Part shown: positions 25,842 through 33,372 of the stretch, piece by piece
How positions within the stretch are numbered: the stretch's first letter is position 1
Layout of the letters: each line of letters opens with the position of its first letter
Assembly: GCF_003967355.1 (NCBI RefSeq)
Contig: NZ_BIFH01000016.1
Location: 248,001-312,000, forward strand
DNA: 64,000 bases
DNA from: Embleya hyalina
GTDB lineage: Bacteria; Actinomycetota; Actinomycetes; Streptomycetales; Streptomycetaceae
Reading direction: 5' to 3'
The notes under the pieces: generated by a model
What the model was told of the DNA's origin: nothing
Databases searched by the model: none
The model's input: only the letters and a program-made list of their open reading frames with translations
Position numbers and translations under genes: made by a program

Positions 25842-27112
25842 ACCGCGACGACACGGCCACCACTCCGGGCTCCCACGACCGCCCCGACCACCTGCCGGAA
25901 GACAAACCGACCGCCAATCCGGACGCCCGACCCGACCCGGACACCACATCGAGTGCCCACCGGGACGCCGAACCGGGTTCCGGCTCGGACGCCGAACCGG
26001 CTGCCGACCCGGCTGCCGACCCGGACGGCCGACCCGCGAACCGAGCCGACGACCCCCGCACCGATCACCCCGAACCCCCGGGCGTCGACCGCAAGTCGAC
26101 GCCCGGTTCGCACCCCGCGGTCGCCTTCGCCCGCACCGTCCTGTGGCCCCGCCTCGCCCGTACCAACACCTGGTGGACCTTCCTGGTCCTGATGGTCCTG
26201 GTGACCGCCTTCTCGATCATGCGCCCGTCGCAGTTCCCGACCACGTTCAACCTGCGCAACGTGGCCACGGACGCCGCCGTGTTGCTGATCATCGGCGTCG
26301 GCATGACCTTCGTGATCATCATGGCCGGCATCGACCTCTCGGTCGGCTCGGTCCTGGTGTTCGCGGGTGTCGCGGCCGCCAAGACGATGACCGCCGTCTC
26401 CGGCCCGGACGCGGGCTGGGGCGCGATCCTGCTCGGTGTGCTGGCCGGCCTCGCCGCCGGGGCCGCGTGGGGCGCGTTCAACGGATTCCTGGTCGCCAAG
26501 GCCCGGGTGCCGGCGCTGATCGTCACCCTCGGCAGCCTCGGCATGGCGCTCGGCCTGGCCCAGGTGATGACGGAGGGTCAGGATGTCCGGGGCGTGCCCA
26601 CCCGGTTCACCGACACCATCGGCAACGGCCGGATCCTGGGCGTGCCCTGGCTGGTGGTGATCGCCCTCCTGGTCACCGCGGTCGGCGCGCTCGTGCTCGG
26701 CACCACCCGATTCGGCCGCCGCACCTACGCGGTCGGCTCCAACGCCGAGGCGGCGCGTCGGGCCGGCATCCCGGTCGACCGGCACATGATCGCGGTGTAC
26801 GCGCTGTCGGGCACCCTGGCCGGGCTCGCCGGCGTGTTGTCCCTCGCCCGCTTCACCACCACCACGATCGGCGGCCACGCCAACGACTCGCTGGGCGCCA
26901 TCGCGGCCGTGGTGCTGGGCGGCACCAGCCTGTTCGGCGGCATCGGCACCGTGATCGGCACGCTGATCGGCGTGTTCATCCCCGCGATCCTGCAGAACGG
27001 CTTCGTCATCCTCGGCGTGCAGCCGTTCTGGCAGAGCGTCGCGGTCGGCGCCGTCCTGATCGCCGCCGTGTACGCCGACCAGTTGCGCCGCCGCGGTCGC
27101 CAACGCCGTTGA
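25838..27112 (+). CDS. Sugar ABC transporter permease, CUT2 (RbsC/FrcC-like)
   Basis: 424 residues. Residues 1 to about 100 are hydrophilic and disordered-looking, rich in Asp, Pro, Ala and Arg, with small repeats (DAEPAADPAADPDGRPA). From about 105 onward 8-10 membrane segments follow, with family landmarks NLRNVATDAAVLLIIGVGMTFVI, GIDLSVGSVL, VPALIVTLGSLG, TRFGRRTYAVGSNAEAARRAGI and GGTSLFGGIGTVIGTLIG. It forms the sugar channel with the ATPase upstream and the lipoprotein downstream. The long cytosolic leader is unusual for the family. The start overlaps the ATPase stop. Confidence 0.92.
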   Translation: MNRDDTATTPGSHDRPDHLPEDKPTANPDARPDPDTTSSAHRDAEPGSGSDAEPAADPAADPDGRPANRADDPRTDHPEPPGVDRKSTPGSHPAVAFARTVLWPRLARTNTWWTFLVLMVLVTAFSIMRPSQFPTTFNLRNVATDAAVLLIIGVGMTFVIIMAGIDLSVGSVLVFAGVAAAKTMTAVSGPDAGWGAILLGVLAGLAAGAAWGAFNGFLVAKARVPALIVTLGSLGMALGLAQVMTEGQDVRGVPTRFTDTIGNGRILGVPWLVVIALLVTAVGALVLGTTRFGRRTYAVGSNAEAARRAGIPVDRHMIAVYALSGTLAGLAGVLSLARFTTTTIGGHANDSLGAIAAVVLGGTSLFGGIGTVIGTLIGVFIPAILQNGFVILGVQPFWQSVAVGAVLIAAVYADQLRRRGRQRR

Positions 27113-27183
27113 AATCCACGCCGGTTACCCACCCTCTCGGTCCACCCCCGCATCGCCCCACCACCGCCAGGAGGCACTGCCCG

Positions 27184-28152
27184 ATGAAGACACCGACCTA
27201 CGTCGCCGTGACCATCGCCCTGACCGCGGTCGCCGCCCTGAGCGGATGCGGCGACGACGGCGCCGGCTCCGGGGGTGGGCGCAAGATCACCTTCGTCCAG
27301 GGCGTCAAGGGCGACGAGTTCTACATCTCGATGGCCTGCGGCGCGCAGCAGAAGGCCAAGGAACTCGGCGTCAAGCTCGACGTGACCGGCGCGGACAAGT
27401 GGGACGCGTCGCTCCAGACCCCGGTGGTCAACGCGGTCGCGGCCAAGAGCCCGGACGCGGTACTGATCGCGCCGACCGACACCCAGGCCATGCGCCAACC
27501 CGAGCAGCAGCTCAAGTCGCGCGGCGCGAAGGTGATCGAGGTGGACACCAAGCTCGACGACGCCTCGATCCGGGAGACCGCGATCTCCTCCGACAACGAA
27601 CGCGGCGGCATGCTGGCCGCGCAGACCCTGGCCGCCCAGGTCCAGGAGCGCGGCGCCGTCGCCGCGATCAGCGTCAAGCCCGGCATCTCCACCACCGACG
27701 CCCGGTTGAAGGGATTCGAGGCCGAGATCAAGAAGCACCCGGGCATCACCTATCTCGGCGTGCAGTACAACGACGACGACCCGGCCAAGGCGGCCTCGAT
27801 CGTCACCTCCACCATCGCCTCGCACCGCGATCTGGTCGGGGTCTTCGCCGCCAACGTGTTCAGCGGCGAGGGCGCGGCCACCGGCATCGAGCAGGCGGGC
27901 AAGGCCGGCCAGGTCAAGCTGATCGCGTTCGACGCCACCCCCAAGCAGGTCGAGGCGCTGCGCAAGGGCTCCATCCAGGGCCTGATCGCGCAGAAGCCCT
28001 TCGACATCGGCGCCCAGGGCGTGGAACAGGCCGTGGCCGCACTGGACAAGAAGCCGGTCCCCAAGGCCATTTCCACCGACCTGATCGCCGTCACCAAGGA
28101 GAACGTCGACCAGCCCGACGTCGGCAAGTACCTGTACAAGGGCGCCTGCTGA
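27184..28152 (+). CDS. Sugar-binding lipoprotein of the ABC transporter
   Basis: 322 residues from the ATG at 27184 (AGGAGG 10 bases upstream). A lipoprotein signal ends in LSGC, with lipid-bearing Cys22. The mature protein is a type I periplasmic-binding protein of the RbsB/FrcB group: FVQGVKGDEFYISMACGAQQKAKELG, LIAPTDTQAM, SSDNERGGMLAAQTLA, GVFAANVFSGEGAATGI, LIAFDATPKQVEALRKGSIQGLIAQKPFDIG. It captures the sugar outside the membrane. The gene ends the transporter operon and is followed by strong hairpins. Confidence 0.93.
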   Translation: MKTPTYVAVTIALTAVAALSGCGDDGAGSGGGRKITFVQGVKGDEFYISMACGAQQKAKELGVKLDVTGADKWDASLQTPVVNAVAAKSPDAVLIAPTDTQAMRQPEQQLKSRGAKVIEVDTKLDDASIRETAISSDNERGGMLAAQTLAAQVQERGAVAAISVKPGISTTDARLKGFEAEIKKHPGITYLGVQYNDDDPAKAASIVTSTIASHRDLVGVFAANVFSGEGAATGIEQAGKAGQVKLIAFDATPKQVEALRKGSIQGLIAQKPFDIGAQGVEQAVAALDKKPVPKAISTDLIAVTKENVDQPDVGKYLYKGAC

Positions 28153-28187
28153 AGCGGAGGCCCGCGCCCCCCGCGAGCCCCCGCAGC

Positions 28188-28228
28188 CCGGCCCCGCACC
28201 GCGCTCGCACCGCGCGGTGCGGGGCCGG
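28188..28228 (+). terminator. Strong hairpin terminator of the sugar transporter operon
   Basis: A 16-base-pair perfect stem: bases 28188-28203 pair with 28213-28228 (core CGGCCCCGCACCGCG), loop of nine bases, 36 bases after the binding-protein stop. No long T-run follows, as is common in actinomycetes. Confidence 0.8.
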
Positions 28229-28269
28229 TCGCCCGCCCGAACCCCTTCGCCGCCCGAGCGAAAAACGAT

Positions 28270-28299
28270 CGAGCCCCCGCGGGGAGTCACGGGGGCTCG
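28270..28299. terminator. Second hairpin between convergent genes
   Basis: CGAGCCCCCG pairs with CGGGGGCTCG, ten perfect base pairs with a ten-base loop. Lying between convergent genes it may end transcription from both sides. An A-run (AAAAACG) precedes it, which becomes a U-run for minus-strand transcripts. Confidence 0.65.
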
Positions 28300-28432
28300 A
28301 ACAAGACGTGCGCTCGGATGCGACGATACGCGTCGCGAGGGGGCGTACGCGACGTGCCGGATCCGGCCGGGGTTCGAAGGGGTCGAGGGGCCGCGGGCCG
28401 CTACGCCTCGACCGATGTCACCGGAATCGGTG

Positions 28433-29020
28433 CTACTTGATGATCGTGGTGAGCGGCAACTTGTCCTCGCGCTCGATGATGCACGCGGCCTGGTGGTTGC
28501 CGTGTCGCCACGACTCCATGTCCAGCGGGTACGTGAACGAGAACGTGATCTTCGGCGACGCGGGCTGCCGGTCGACGATCGGGCCGACGTACTGCTCGCA
28601 CAGATCGCTGACCTTGTCCTCGTAGCCGGGGGTCTCCGGCGTGACCGTGGACGGCAGCTCGAAGGCCCGGCCGACCTGGCCGTTGTGCGACTTGCTGCAC
28701 GGCACGTCGTCGGTCTTGGTGCCGTTCTGGTTGATGCACTGGCCGGTCTTGTACGTGAACGCGTCGATCACGTCGGCCGAGCCGCTCGCGGAGCCGGTCG
28801 GCTTCGGCAGGCCCGTCGCCTTGCCGGTCGGCTTGCCGGTCGGGCTCGTGGTGGCCTTCTCGGTGGCGCTCGCGTTCGTGGACGCGGTCGCGGAGGAGGT
28901 GGGAGCCTTGCTGCTCTTGTCGCTCTTGTCACTGCCGAGACAGCCGGACAGCAGGGCGGTGGCGGCGACGACTCCGGCCACGGCCGGCGCGATCGTGCGC
29001 AGGCGGTGGGTGGTGGGCAT
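28433..29020 (-). CDS. Lipoprotein with septum-formation-like domain
   Basis: 195 residues from the ATG at 29020. A lipobox LLSGC (Cys27) ends the signal peptide. Then comes a Ser/Thr/Lys/Ala linker of about 60 residues (DKSDKSSKAPTSSATAS...), and a small domain with three or more cysteines: FTYKTGQCINQNG, VPCSKSHNGQVGRAFELP, DLCEQYVGP, CIIEREDKLP. The CSxxHxxxV-like pattern and flanking sequence match the actinobacterial Septum_form/DUF4190-associated domain. Function is unknown; it is anchored outside the membrane. Separate from the S26 operon, whose last gene ends 131 bases upstream. Confidence 0.72.
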   Translation of the reverse strand: MPTTHRLRTIAPAVAGVVAATALLSGCLGSDKSDKSSKAPTSSATASTNASATEKATTSPTGKPTGKATGLPKPTGSASGSADVIDAFTYKTGQCINQNGTKTDDVPCSKSHNGQVGRAFELPSTVTPETPGYEDKVSDLCEQYVGPIVDRQPASPKITFSFTYPLDMESWRHGNHQAACIIEREDKLPLTTIIK

Positions 29021-29151
29021 GAAGGACACAACCTTTCGCTTTCGGGACGCCCAAGATCCTGTCGCGATCCCCGGTCGAAAGGTCGAGGGAAACGGCGCTT
29101 GAATATTCGCCGAATTCGGCGTATTCACTCACGGAGGTTCGATCGCGGCGA

Positions 29152-29823
29152 TCAGCCGCGGTACGCGTCGAACCAACGAGGTTCGATCCCGCGCCACGCG
29201 CCGTCCACGGTGTGCGATTCCCGCGCGGCCCCATCCTCGTACGCCGGCGCCGTCCACGCCAGACCCTCGCGCGAGGTGCGTGTCGCGCCGGTCGGCGGCA
29301 CGATCCGGCGCACCGCGACGCCGACCACCTGATGGCGGTACACGAATCCGTACGCGCGCGAGTCCCAACTCGACGCGGCGTTGTCGCCCAGCACGACCAG
29401 CGCGCCGTCGGGCACCCGTTCCTCGGCCACGTCGCGCAGCACCGGGAACCGCTCCCGGGGCACCCGATCACCGCCCACCGCCACCGCCCGCTTGATCATC
29501 AACCGACCGGCCGGCCGCGGGGCCCACTCCGGCCGCATCGGCAGCGCGGCCAGCTCCTCCGGCGTCGACTCCCGCAGTTCGGGCGGCAGTCCGGGCAGTG
29601 TCGCCGGGTTGGGCACCAGGACGACCACCACCTGACCGGCCCGGACCCGGGCACCGCGGCGCACCAGGAGCCGATCGCCCGGGGCGAGCGTGGGTTCCAT
29701 GCTGGGCCCCTCGACCGTGGCCACCAGATAGCGCCGCCGCACCCACAGCAGCGCCGCCACGGCCGGCGCCCCGACCGCGGTCGCGGCCACCAGGCCCGTG
29801 CGTCCGTGCACCCGTGCGCTCAC
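29152..29823 (-). CDS. S26 family signal peptidase of the peptide operon
   Basis: 223 residues from the GTG at 29823, overlapping the exporter stop by four bases (GTGA). One N-terminal membrane segment (about residues 11-28) precedes the catalytic region. The Ser/Lys dyad is intact: Ser41 in VEGPSMEPTLAPGD and Lys111 in RLMIKRAVAVGGD. The GDNAASSWDSRAYG box and a C-terminal VGVAVRRIVPP complete the family pattern. General signal peptidases sit in other contexts; this one ends an operon with an ABC exporter and redox proteins, so it likely removes the leader of the 53-residue peptide outside the membrane. Confidence 0.9.
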   Translation of the reverse strand: MSARVHGRTGLVAATAVGAPAVAALLWVRRRYLVATVEGPSMEPTLAPGDRLLVRRGARVRAGQVVVVLVPNPATLPGLPPELRESTPEELAALPMRPEWAPRPAGRLMIKRAVAVGGDRVPRERFPVLRDVAEERVPDGALVVLGDNAASSWDSRAYGFVYRHQVVGVAVRRIVPPTGATRTSREGLAWTAPAYEDGAARESHTVDGAWRGIEPRWFDAYRG

Positions 29824-31640
29824 TTCGCCTCCTGATATCCCGCGGCCTGGAGCCGGAACAGCTTCGCGTAGTACCCCTCGCGGTCGAGCAATTCCTCGTG
29901 CGAGCCCTGTTCGGCGATCCGGCCGGCCGACAGCACCACGATCACGTCGGCGTCGCGCACCGCGCCGAGCCGATGCGAGATGAGCAGACTGGTGCCTCCC
30001 TCGCGGTATTCGCGCATCCGGGTGTGCACCTCGTGCTCGGCCTGCGGATCGAGCCCCGAGCTGGGCTCGTCCAGGATCATCAGCTCGCGCCCGACGCGGA
30101 CGAACGCCCGGGCCAGGGCGAGCCGTTGCCACTGGCCGCCGGAGAGCACCACGCCCGTGTCCGGGTCCGCCTTGTCCGCCTCGCTGAAGAACATCCGGGT
30201 CAGCAGCGTGTCGTAGCCGCGCGGCAGGGCGGCCAACTTCGCGTGGATGCCCGCCCGTTGCGCGGCGGCCTCGATCCGGTCCCGGTCGTCCAGGTGGGTC
30301 GGGTCGCCCAGCGCGATGTTGTCCGCCGCGCTCATGTCGTAGTTCATGTGGTCCTGGAACACCGCGCTGATCCGCTCCCGCAGCGCGGCGGGCGGGATCT
30401 CGCGCAGGTCCACGCCGTCCCAGGTGATCCGCCCCCGGGTCGGGTCGTACATCCGGCACAGCAGCTTGACCAGCGTGCTCTTGCCCGCGCCGTTGAGCCC
30501 GACCAGGGCCACCGCGCGGCCGTGCGGAATGCTCAGGTCGACCCCGCCCAGCACCCAGGGATGCTCGTCGCTGTAGCGGAACCACACGTCGTGGAACTCG
30601 ATGCCCGCCCCGGGCACGGGCACCACCGTCGGGCCGGCGATCGCCGAGACCAGGTCGGGTTCGGCCCGGGACACCGCGACGTAGTGGGTCAGGCCGAGCA
30701 GTTGCCCGTAGGTGGCGGCGATGGAGGCGACCAGGGTGTTCAGCGCGTTCTGGATACCGGTCAGCGCGGCGACGAACATCACCACGTCGCCGACGGTGAG
30801 CCTGCCGTCGTGCGCCGCCGTCACTGCCCACCACAGGCCGCCGCCGGCCACCGCGGCGCCGAGCGCGCCCAGTGCCGCCTGGGTGACGAACTCGCGCAGA
30901 TCCATGCGCCGTTCGGCCTCGTTGGCGCGAAGACGCTCGCCCATCATCCGCGCCCGCAGCACCGGCCCGATCCCGAACAGCCGGATCTCGGTGGCCGCCT
31001 GGACACCCGTGAGCAGCCCGCCGTAGAAGAACTCCCGGCGGTGCACCTGCTCGTTCTCCCACAACATCCCGGCCCGCATGCGGGACAACCGCAGTTCGGC
31101 GATCAGCACCGGCACGCCCGCCACCAACACCAGCGCGGTCATCGTGGGACTGAGGATCAACAGCGAGCCGATGAAGCCGACCAGGGTCAGCGAGCCCTGC
31201 AGGGTGTTGCCCGCGCCGTCGACGAGGCCGCCGACGTTGGTGGTGCTCTGCTTGGCCAGCCGCAGCCGGTCCAGGAACGCCGGGTCCTCGAATCGGCGCA
31301 GCCCCACCTGGCGTTCGGCCGCGCCGAAGAGTCGGTCGGTGGCCAGCACGCCGGTGGCCCGGCCGATCTGGGCGTGCAGGTAGCGGCCGAGCCCGGGCAG
31401 TACGGTCGCGACCAGCCCGATGCCCGCGAGCGCGAGCGCCGGCGCGGTGATCGAACCGTGCGGGTCGGCCAACCGGTCGATCACCGACTTGGTCGACCAC
31501 GCGGTGGCGATCGGCAGACCCGCCGAAGCGATCGTGACCGCCAGCGACCCGACGGCCCGGCCGGGCGCGGCGCGCAGGATCAGCGCCAGCCCCACCCGCG
31601 CGGCGCCGGCCGCCTCGCGGGTGGATATCCGTCCGCTCAC
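29820..31640 (-). CDS. ABC exporter (permease-ATPase fusion) of the peptide operon
   Basis: 606 residues from the GTG at 31640, which overlaps the upstream stop (GTGA). An N-terminal exporter membrane domain with about six segments (residues about 15-310) is followed by one ATPase: Walker A VGLNGAGKSTLVKLL, signature LSGGQWQRLALARAF, Walker B LMILDEPSSGLDP, H-loop LLISHRL. There is no N-terminal C39 peptidase, so cleavage must be done by another enzyme, presumably the S26 protein encoded next. Architecture is the LanT-without-protease type found in RiPP clusters. Substrate inferred to be the Cys-rich peptide. Confidence 0.9.
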   Translation of the reverse strand: MSGRISTREAAGAARVGLALILRAAPGRAVGSLAVTIASAGLPIATAWSTKSVIDRLADPHGSITAPALALAGIGLVATVLPGLGRYLHAQIGRATGVLATDRLFGAAERQVGLRRFEDPAFLDRLRLAKQSTTNVGGLVDGAGNTLQGSLTLVGFIGSLLILSPTMTALVLVAGVPVLIAELRLSRMRAGMLWENEQVHRREFFYGGLLTGVQAATEIRLFGIGPVLRARMMGERLRANEAERRMDLREFVTQAALGALGAAVAGGGLWWAVTAAHDGRLTVGDVVMFVAALTGIQNALNTLVASIAATYGQLLGLTHYVAVSRAEPDLVSAIAGPTVVPVPGAGIEFHDVWFRYSDEHPWVLGGVDLSIPHGRAVALVGLNGAGKSTLVKLLCRMYDPTRGRITWDGVDLREIPPAALRERISAVFQDHMNYDMSAADNIALGDPTHLDDRDRIEAAAQRAGIHAKLAALPRGYDTLLTRMFFSEADKADPDTGVVLSGGQWQRLALARAFVRVGRELMILDEPSSGLDPQAEHEVHTRMREYREGGTSLLISHRLGAVRDADVIVVLSAGRIAEQGSHEELLDREGYYAKLFRLQAAGYQEAK

Positions 31641-32161
31641 GCGGGGGCTTCGCTGAACAGGTCCGTCATCCGGCCGCCGGAGGCCACCACGCGCCGATCC
31701 CGCCCGAGCAGGTACACCCACGGCGTCCAACTGTTGTGGAAGGCCGCCTGGACCGCGCCGTCGTAGTCCTCCACGATCACCCGGGCCACCGGGGCGAGGA
31801 CGGCCGACAACTCGGGGTCGGTGCCCGCGATCACCGCGATCACCCGGTCCCGGCCCATGACCTCGGCCTGCTCGGCGAACCGCGGCGCGAGGGTGTGGCA
31901 GGGCGTGCAGTGCGCGGAGAAGAACCCGACCATGCCGTGGACGTCGGAGTCGGAGATCCGTTCGCCGTCGGTGGTGGTCGCGGTGAACGACTCGGGACGC
32001 ACGCCGGGTCGCAGCCCGTGCGCGGGTGGGTCCGAGGCCGCGTGGCCGCCGTGTGGCGGACTCGATTGTTCCCGCAGGCGACGGATGACGCCCAGGGTGA
32101 GCAGCAGATTGACCGCGGTGATCAGGGCCAGCAGCACCACGGCGGCGACCAGGTAGGGCAT
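31637..32161 (-). CDS. TlpA-like membrane-anchored thiol-disulfide protein
   Basis: 174 residues. Residues 1-26 are one membrane segment (YLVAAVVLLALITAVNLLLTLGV), then a linker and a thioredoxin-fold domain outside the membrane. The redox pair is Cys85-Thr-Pro-Cys88 in FFSAHCTPCHTLAPRF; the cis-Pro region is NSWTPWVYLL. ATGA overlap with the MauE-like gene and GTGA overlap with the exporter show tight coupling. MauE plus TlpA/MauD pairs shuttle thiol electrons across the membrane. Here the likely job is to form or reshuffle disulfides in the six-cysteine peptide. Confidence 0.88.
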   Translation of the reverse strand: MPYLVAAVVLLALITAVNLLLTLGVIRRLREQSSPPHGGHAASDPPAHGLRPGVRPESFTATTTDGERISDSDVHGMVGFFSAHCTPCHTLAPRFAEQAEVMGRDRVIAVIAGTDPELSAVLAPVARVIVEDYDGAVQAAFHNSWTPWVYLLGRDRRVVASGGRMTDLFSEAPA

Positions 32162-32682
32162 CAGGCAGTCCTCGCGAACAGGTCGACGATGTCGTCGAGG
32201 GTGATGATCAGGAGTGCGCCGACCAGGCCCGCCACGCCCGCGATCACGCCGCCGGCGAGCGGCGGGGAAGCGGCGGCGCCACCCGGCACGGCCGCCGCGA
32301 CACCGGCGCAGGCGGCGGCGAGCAGGACCCCGTTGCGGGCCAGGTGGCGCGCGCCCAGCGGGGCGTCGGAGGCACCGAAGCAGCGGCACGATGAGCGCCG
32401 GCCGCGCCGCAGCGCGCCGGCGATCGCGACGGTGAAGGCGAGCAGCAGCATCGCCGCGACGGTGAACCCGAGTGCGCCCAGGGGCGGGACCGCGACCAGG
32501 ATCGGCACCGCCGTCTCCGCGCCCGCCACGAGGACCGCGATCGGCCGGGCCCGCCCGATCGGCATCGGCACCAGCCGCGGCACCGACGCGACGAAGCCCG
32601 CGAAGTCCCGGAACTTCGAGACCGCGGAGGCGACGAATACCAGTCCGACCAGGCAAGCGCAGCCCACATATGCATATCCCAT
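32161..32682 (-). CDS. MauE/DoxX-like membrane redox protein
   Basis: 173 residues from the ATG at 32682 (AAGGGGG about 6 bases upstream). Four to five membrane segments; opening GYAYVGCACLVGLVFVASAVSKFRDFAGF is typical of MauE/DoxX proteins. The conserved cysteine pair is Cys99/Cys101 in SSCRCFGASD. MauE-type proteins pass electrons between the quinone pool and a partner thioredoxin-fold protein, the one encoded next. It is first of the coupled four-gene block and is separated from the peptide gene by 336 bases containing a strong hairpin. Confidence 0.88.
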   Translation of the reverse strand: MGYAYVGCACLVGLVFVASAVSKFRDFAGFVASVPRLVPMPIGRARPIAVLVAGAETAVPILVAVPPLGALGFTVAAMLLLAFTVAIAGALRRGRRSSCRCFGASDAPLGARHLARNGVLLAAACAGVAAAVPGGAAASPPLAGGVIAGVAGLVGALLIITLDDIVDLFARTA

Positions 32683-32968
32683 GGGCACCCCCTTTTATGG
32701 CACACGGAAAAGGCGGGCGGCGAAATCATCGCGGCCCGCCGTCGAGTCGGGTGGGATCGTTCGTGCCCCCGGTCGCCCGGCACCCGTCGAATTCATCGGT
32801 CGGGGTGCGACGAAGGAGCGTGCGCGGCGCCGTGCCGGAAGCAGTGATCGAGCGATCCGCGGAAGGTCGACCCTGTGGGTCGGGCGTCCCGATATCGACG
32901 GCAGTCGATCTCGCCGGGAAATTATTGATTCGGGGAATTCTGTTGCTGCGAAATCGCTTTCGGGGAGT
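32683..32968 (-). other. Leader between the hairpin and the MauE-like gene
   Basis: About 290 bases, transcribed from the peptide promoter if readthrough occurs. GC content is locally lower (GAAATTATTGATTCGGGGAATT on the plus strand is the AT-rich patch, near 32920-32940), which may hold a second promoter for the downstream operon. I see no gene here. Confidence 0.4.
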
Positions 32969-33000
32969 GCTGCGGGCGGGGGTCGGGGCCCGCCCGCAGC
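32969..33000 (-). terminator. Hairpin directly after the Cys-rich peptide gene
   Basis: Twelve-base perfect stem: GCTGCGGGCGGG at 32969-32980 pairs with CCCGCCCGCAGC at 32989-33000, loop of eight bases. It begins 19 bases after the peptide stop codon. In peptide biosynthetic operons such a partial terminator gives much peptide transcript and less of the processing genes. Confidence 0.8.
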
Positions 33001-33018
33001 GTCTTCACCGGCCTCGAA

Positions 33019-33180
33019 TCAACAGCCCTTGGCGATCAGGACGGTGCTGCAGCCCTCATCCTTGCAACACTGCCGCAGGTAGTAGTAACCGTTCTGGCAG
33101 TAGTAGTAGTTCGAGCAGCCGGCTTCGGCGGTGACCTTTTGGGCCACGCGGTCGAGCAGGCGGTCGGCGAGACGCATCAT
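33019..33180 (-). CDS. Six-cysteine, tyrosine-rich precursor peptide (novel RiPP-like)
   Basis: 53 residues, ATG at 33180 with GAGGAG six bases before it. Residues 1-20 are an amphipathic, positively charged leader without Cys (RLADRLLDRVAQKV then TAEA). Residues 21-53 form a core with cysteines at 22, 28, 38, 39, 44 and 53 and six tyrosines in two triplets (CSNYYYCQNGYYYL), ending in KGC. Codon choice is normal and the C-terminal residue is Cys. It directly precedes the MauE-TlpA-exporter-S26 operon on the same strand. A secreted disulfide-rich peptide with leader removal near AEA/G is inferred. I recognise no known family. Confidence 0.85.
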   Translation of the reverse strand: MMRLADRLLDRVAQKVTAEAGCSNYYYCQNGYYYLRQCCKDEGCSTVLIAKGC

Positions 33181-33227
33181 GACGTCTCCTCTCCCGGCCG
33201 GGTAGGGCCGTTCGGATTGGTGATCGG

Positions 33228-33257
33228 ATTATTTCCAGTTCCGCTTTTTATTGGCAA
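33228..33257 (-). promoter_or_regulatory. Sigma-70-like promoter of the Cys-rich peptide
   Basis: On the minus strand TTGCCA (33252-33257) and AATAAT (33228-33233) are separated by 18 bases; each matches the consensus at five of six positions. The expected transcript start, near 33221, gives a 40-base leader to the ATG. The surrounding stretch is distinctly AT-rich for this genome. Such a strong housekeeping-type promoter is unusual here and implies high expression. Confidence 0.65.
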
Positions 33258-33372
33258 GACCCAAAATCGCTTCGACCGAGATGATCAAGGAATACCGGTC
33301 GTGGTCGCCGCCAATTCCCCGCAGGTAATGAAGCGGCCGCATACCGACCCGCGGCGCACCAATACGACCCGC

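Noticed and set aside
29170-29190. GGTTCGATCCC-like sequence resembling a tRNA T-arm
   Set aside because: It lies inside the signal peptidase coding region and no acceptor or anticodon arms can be formed around it. No tRNA or rRNA gene was seen in the window.
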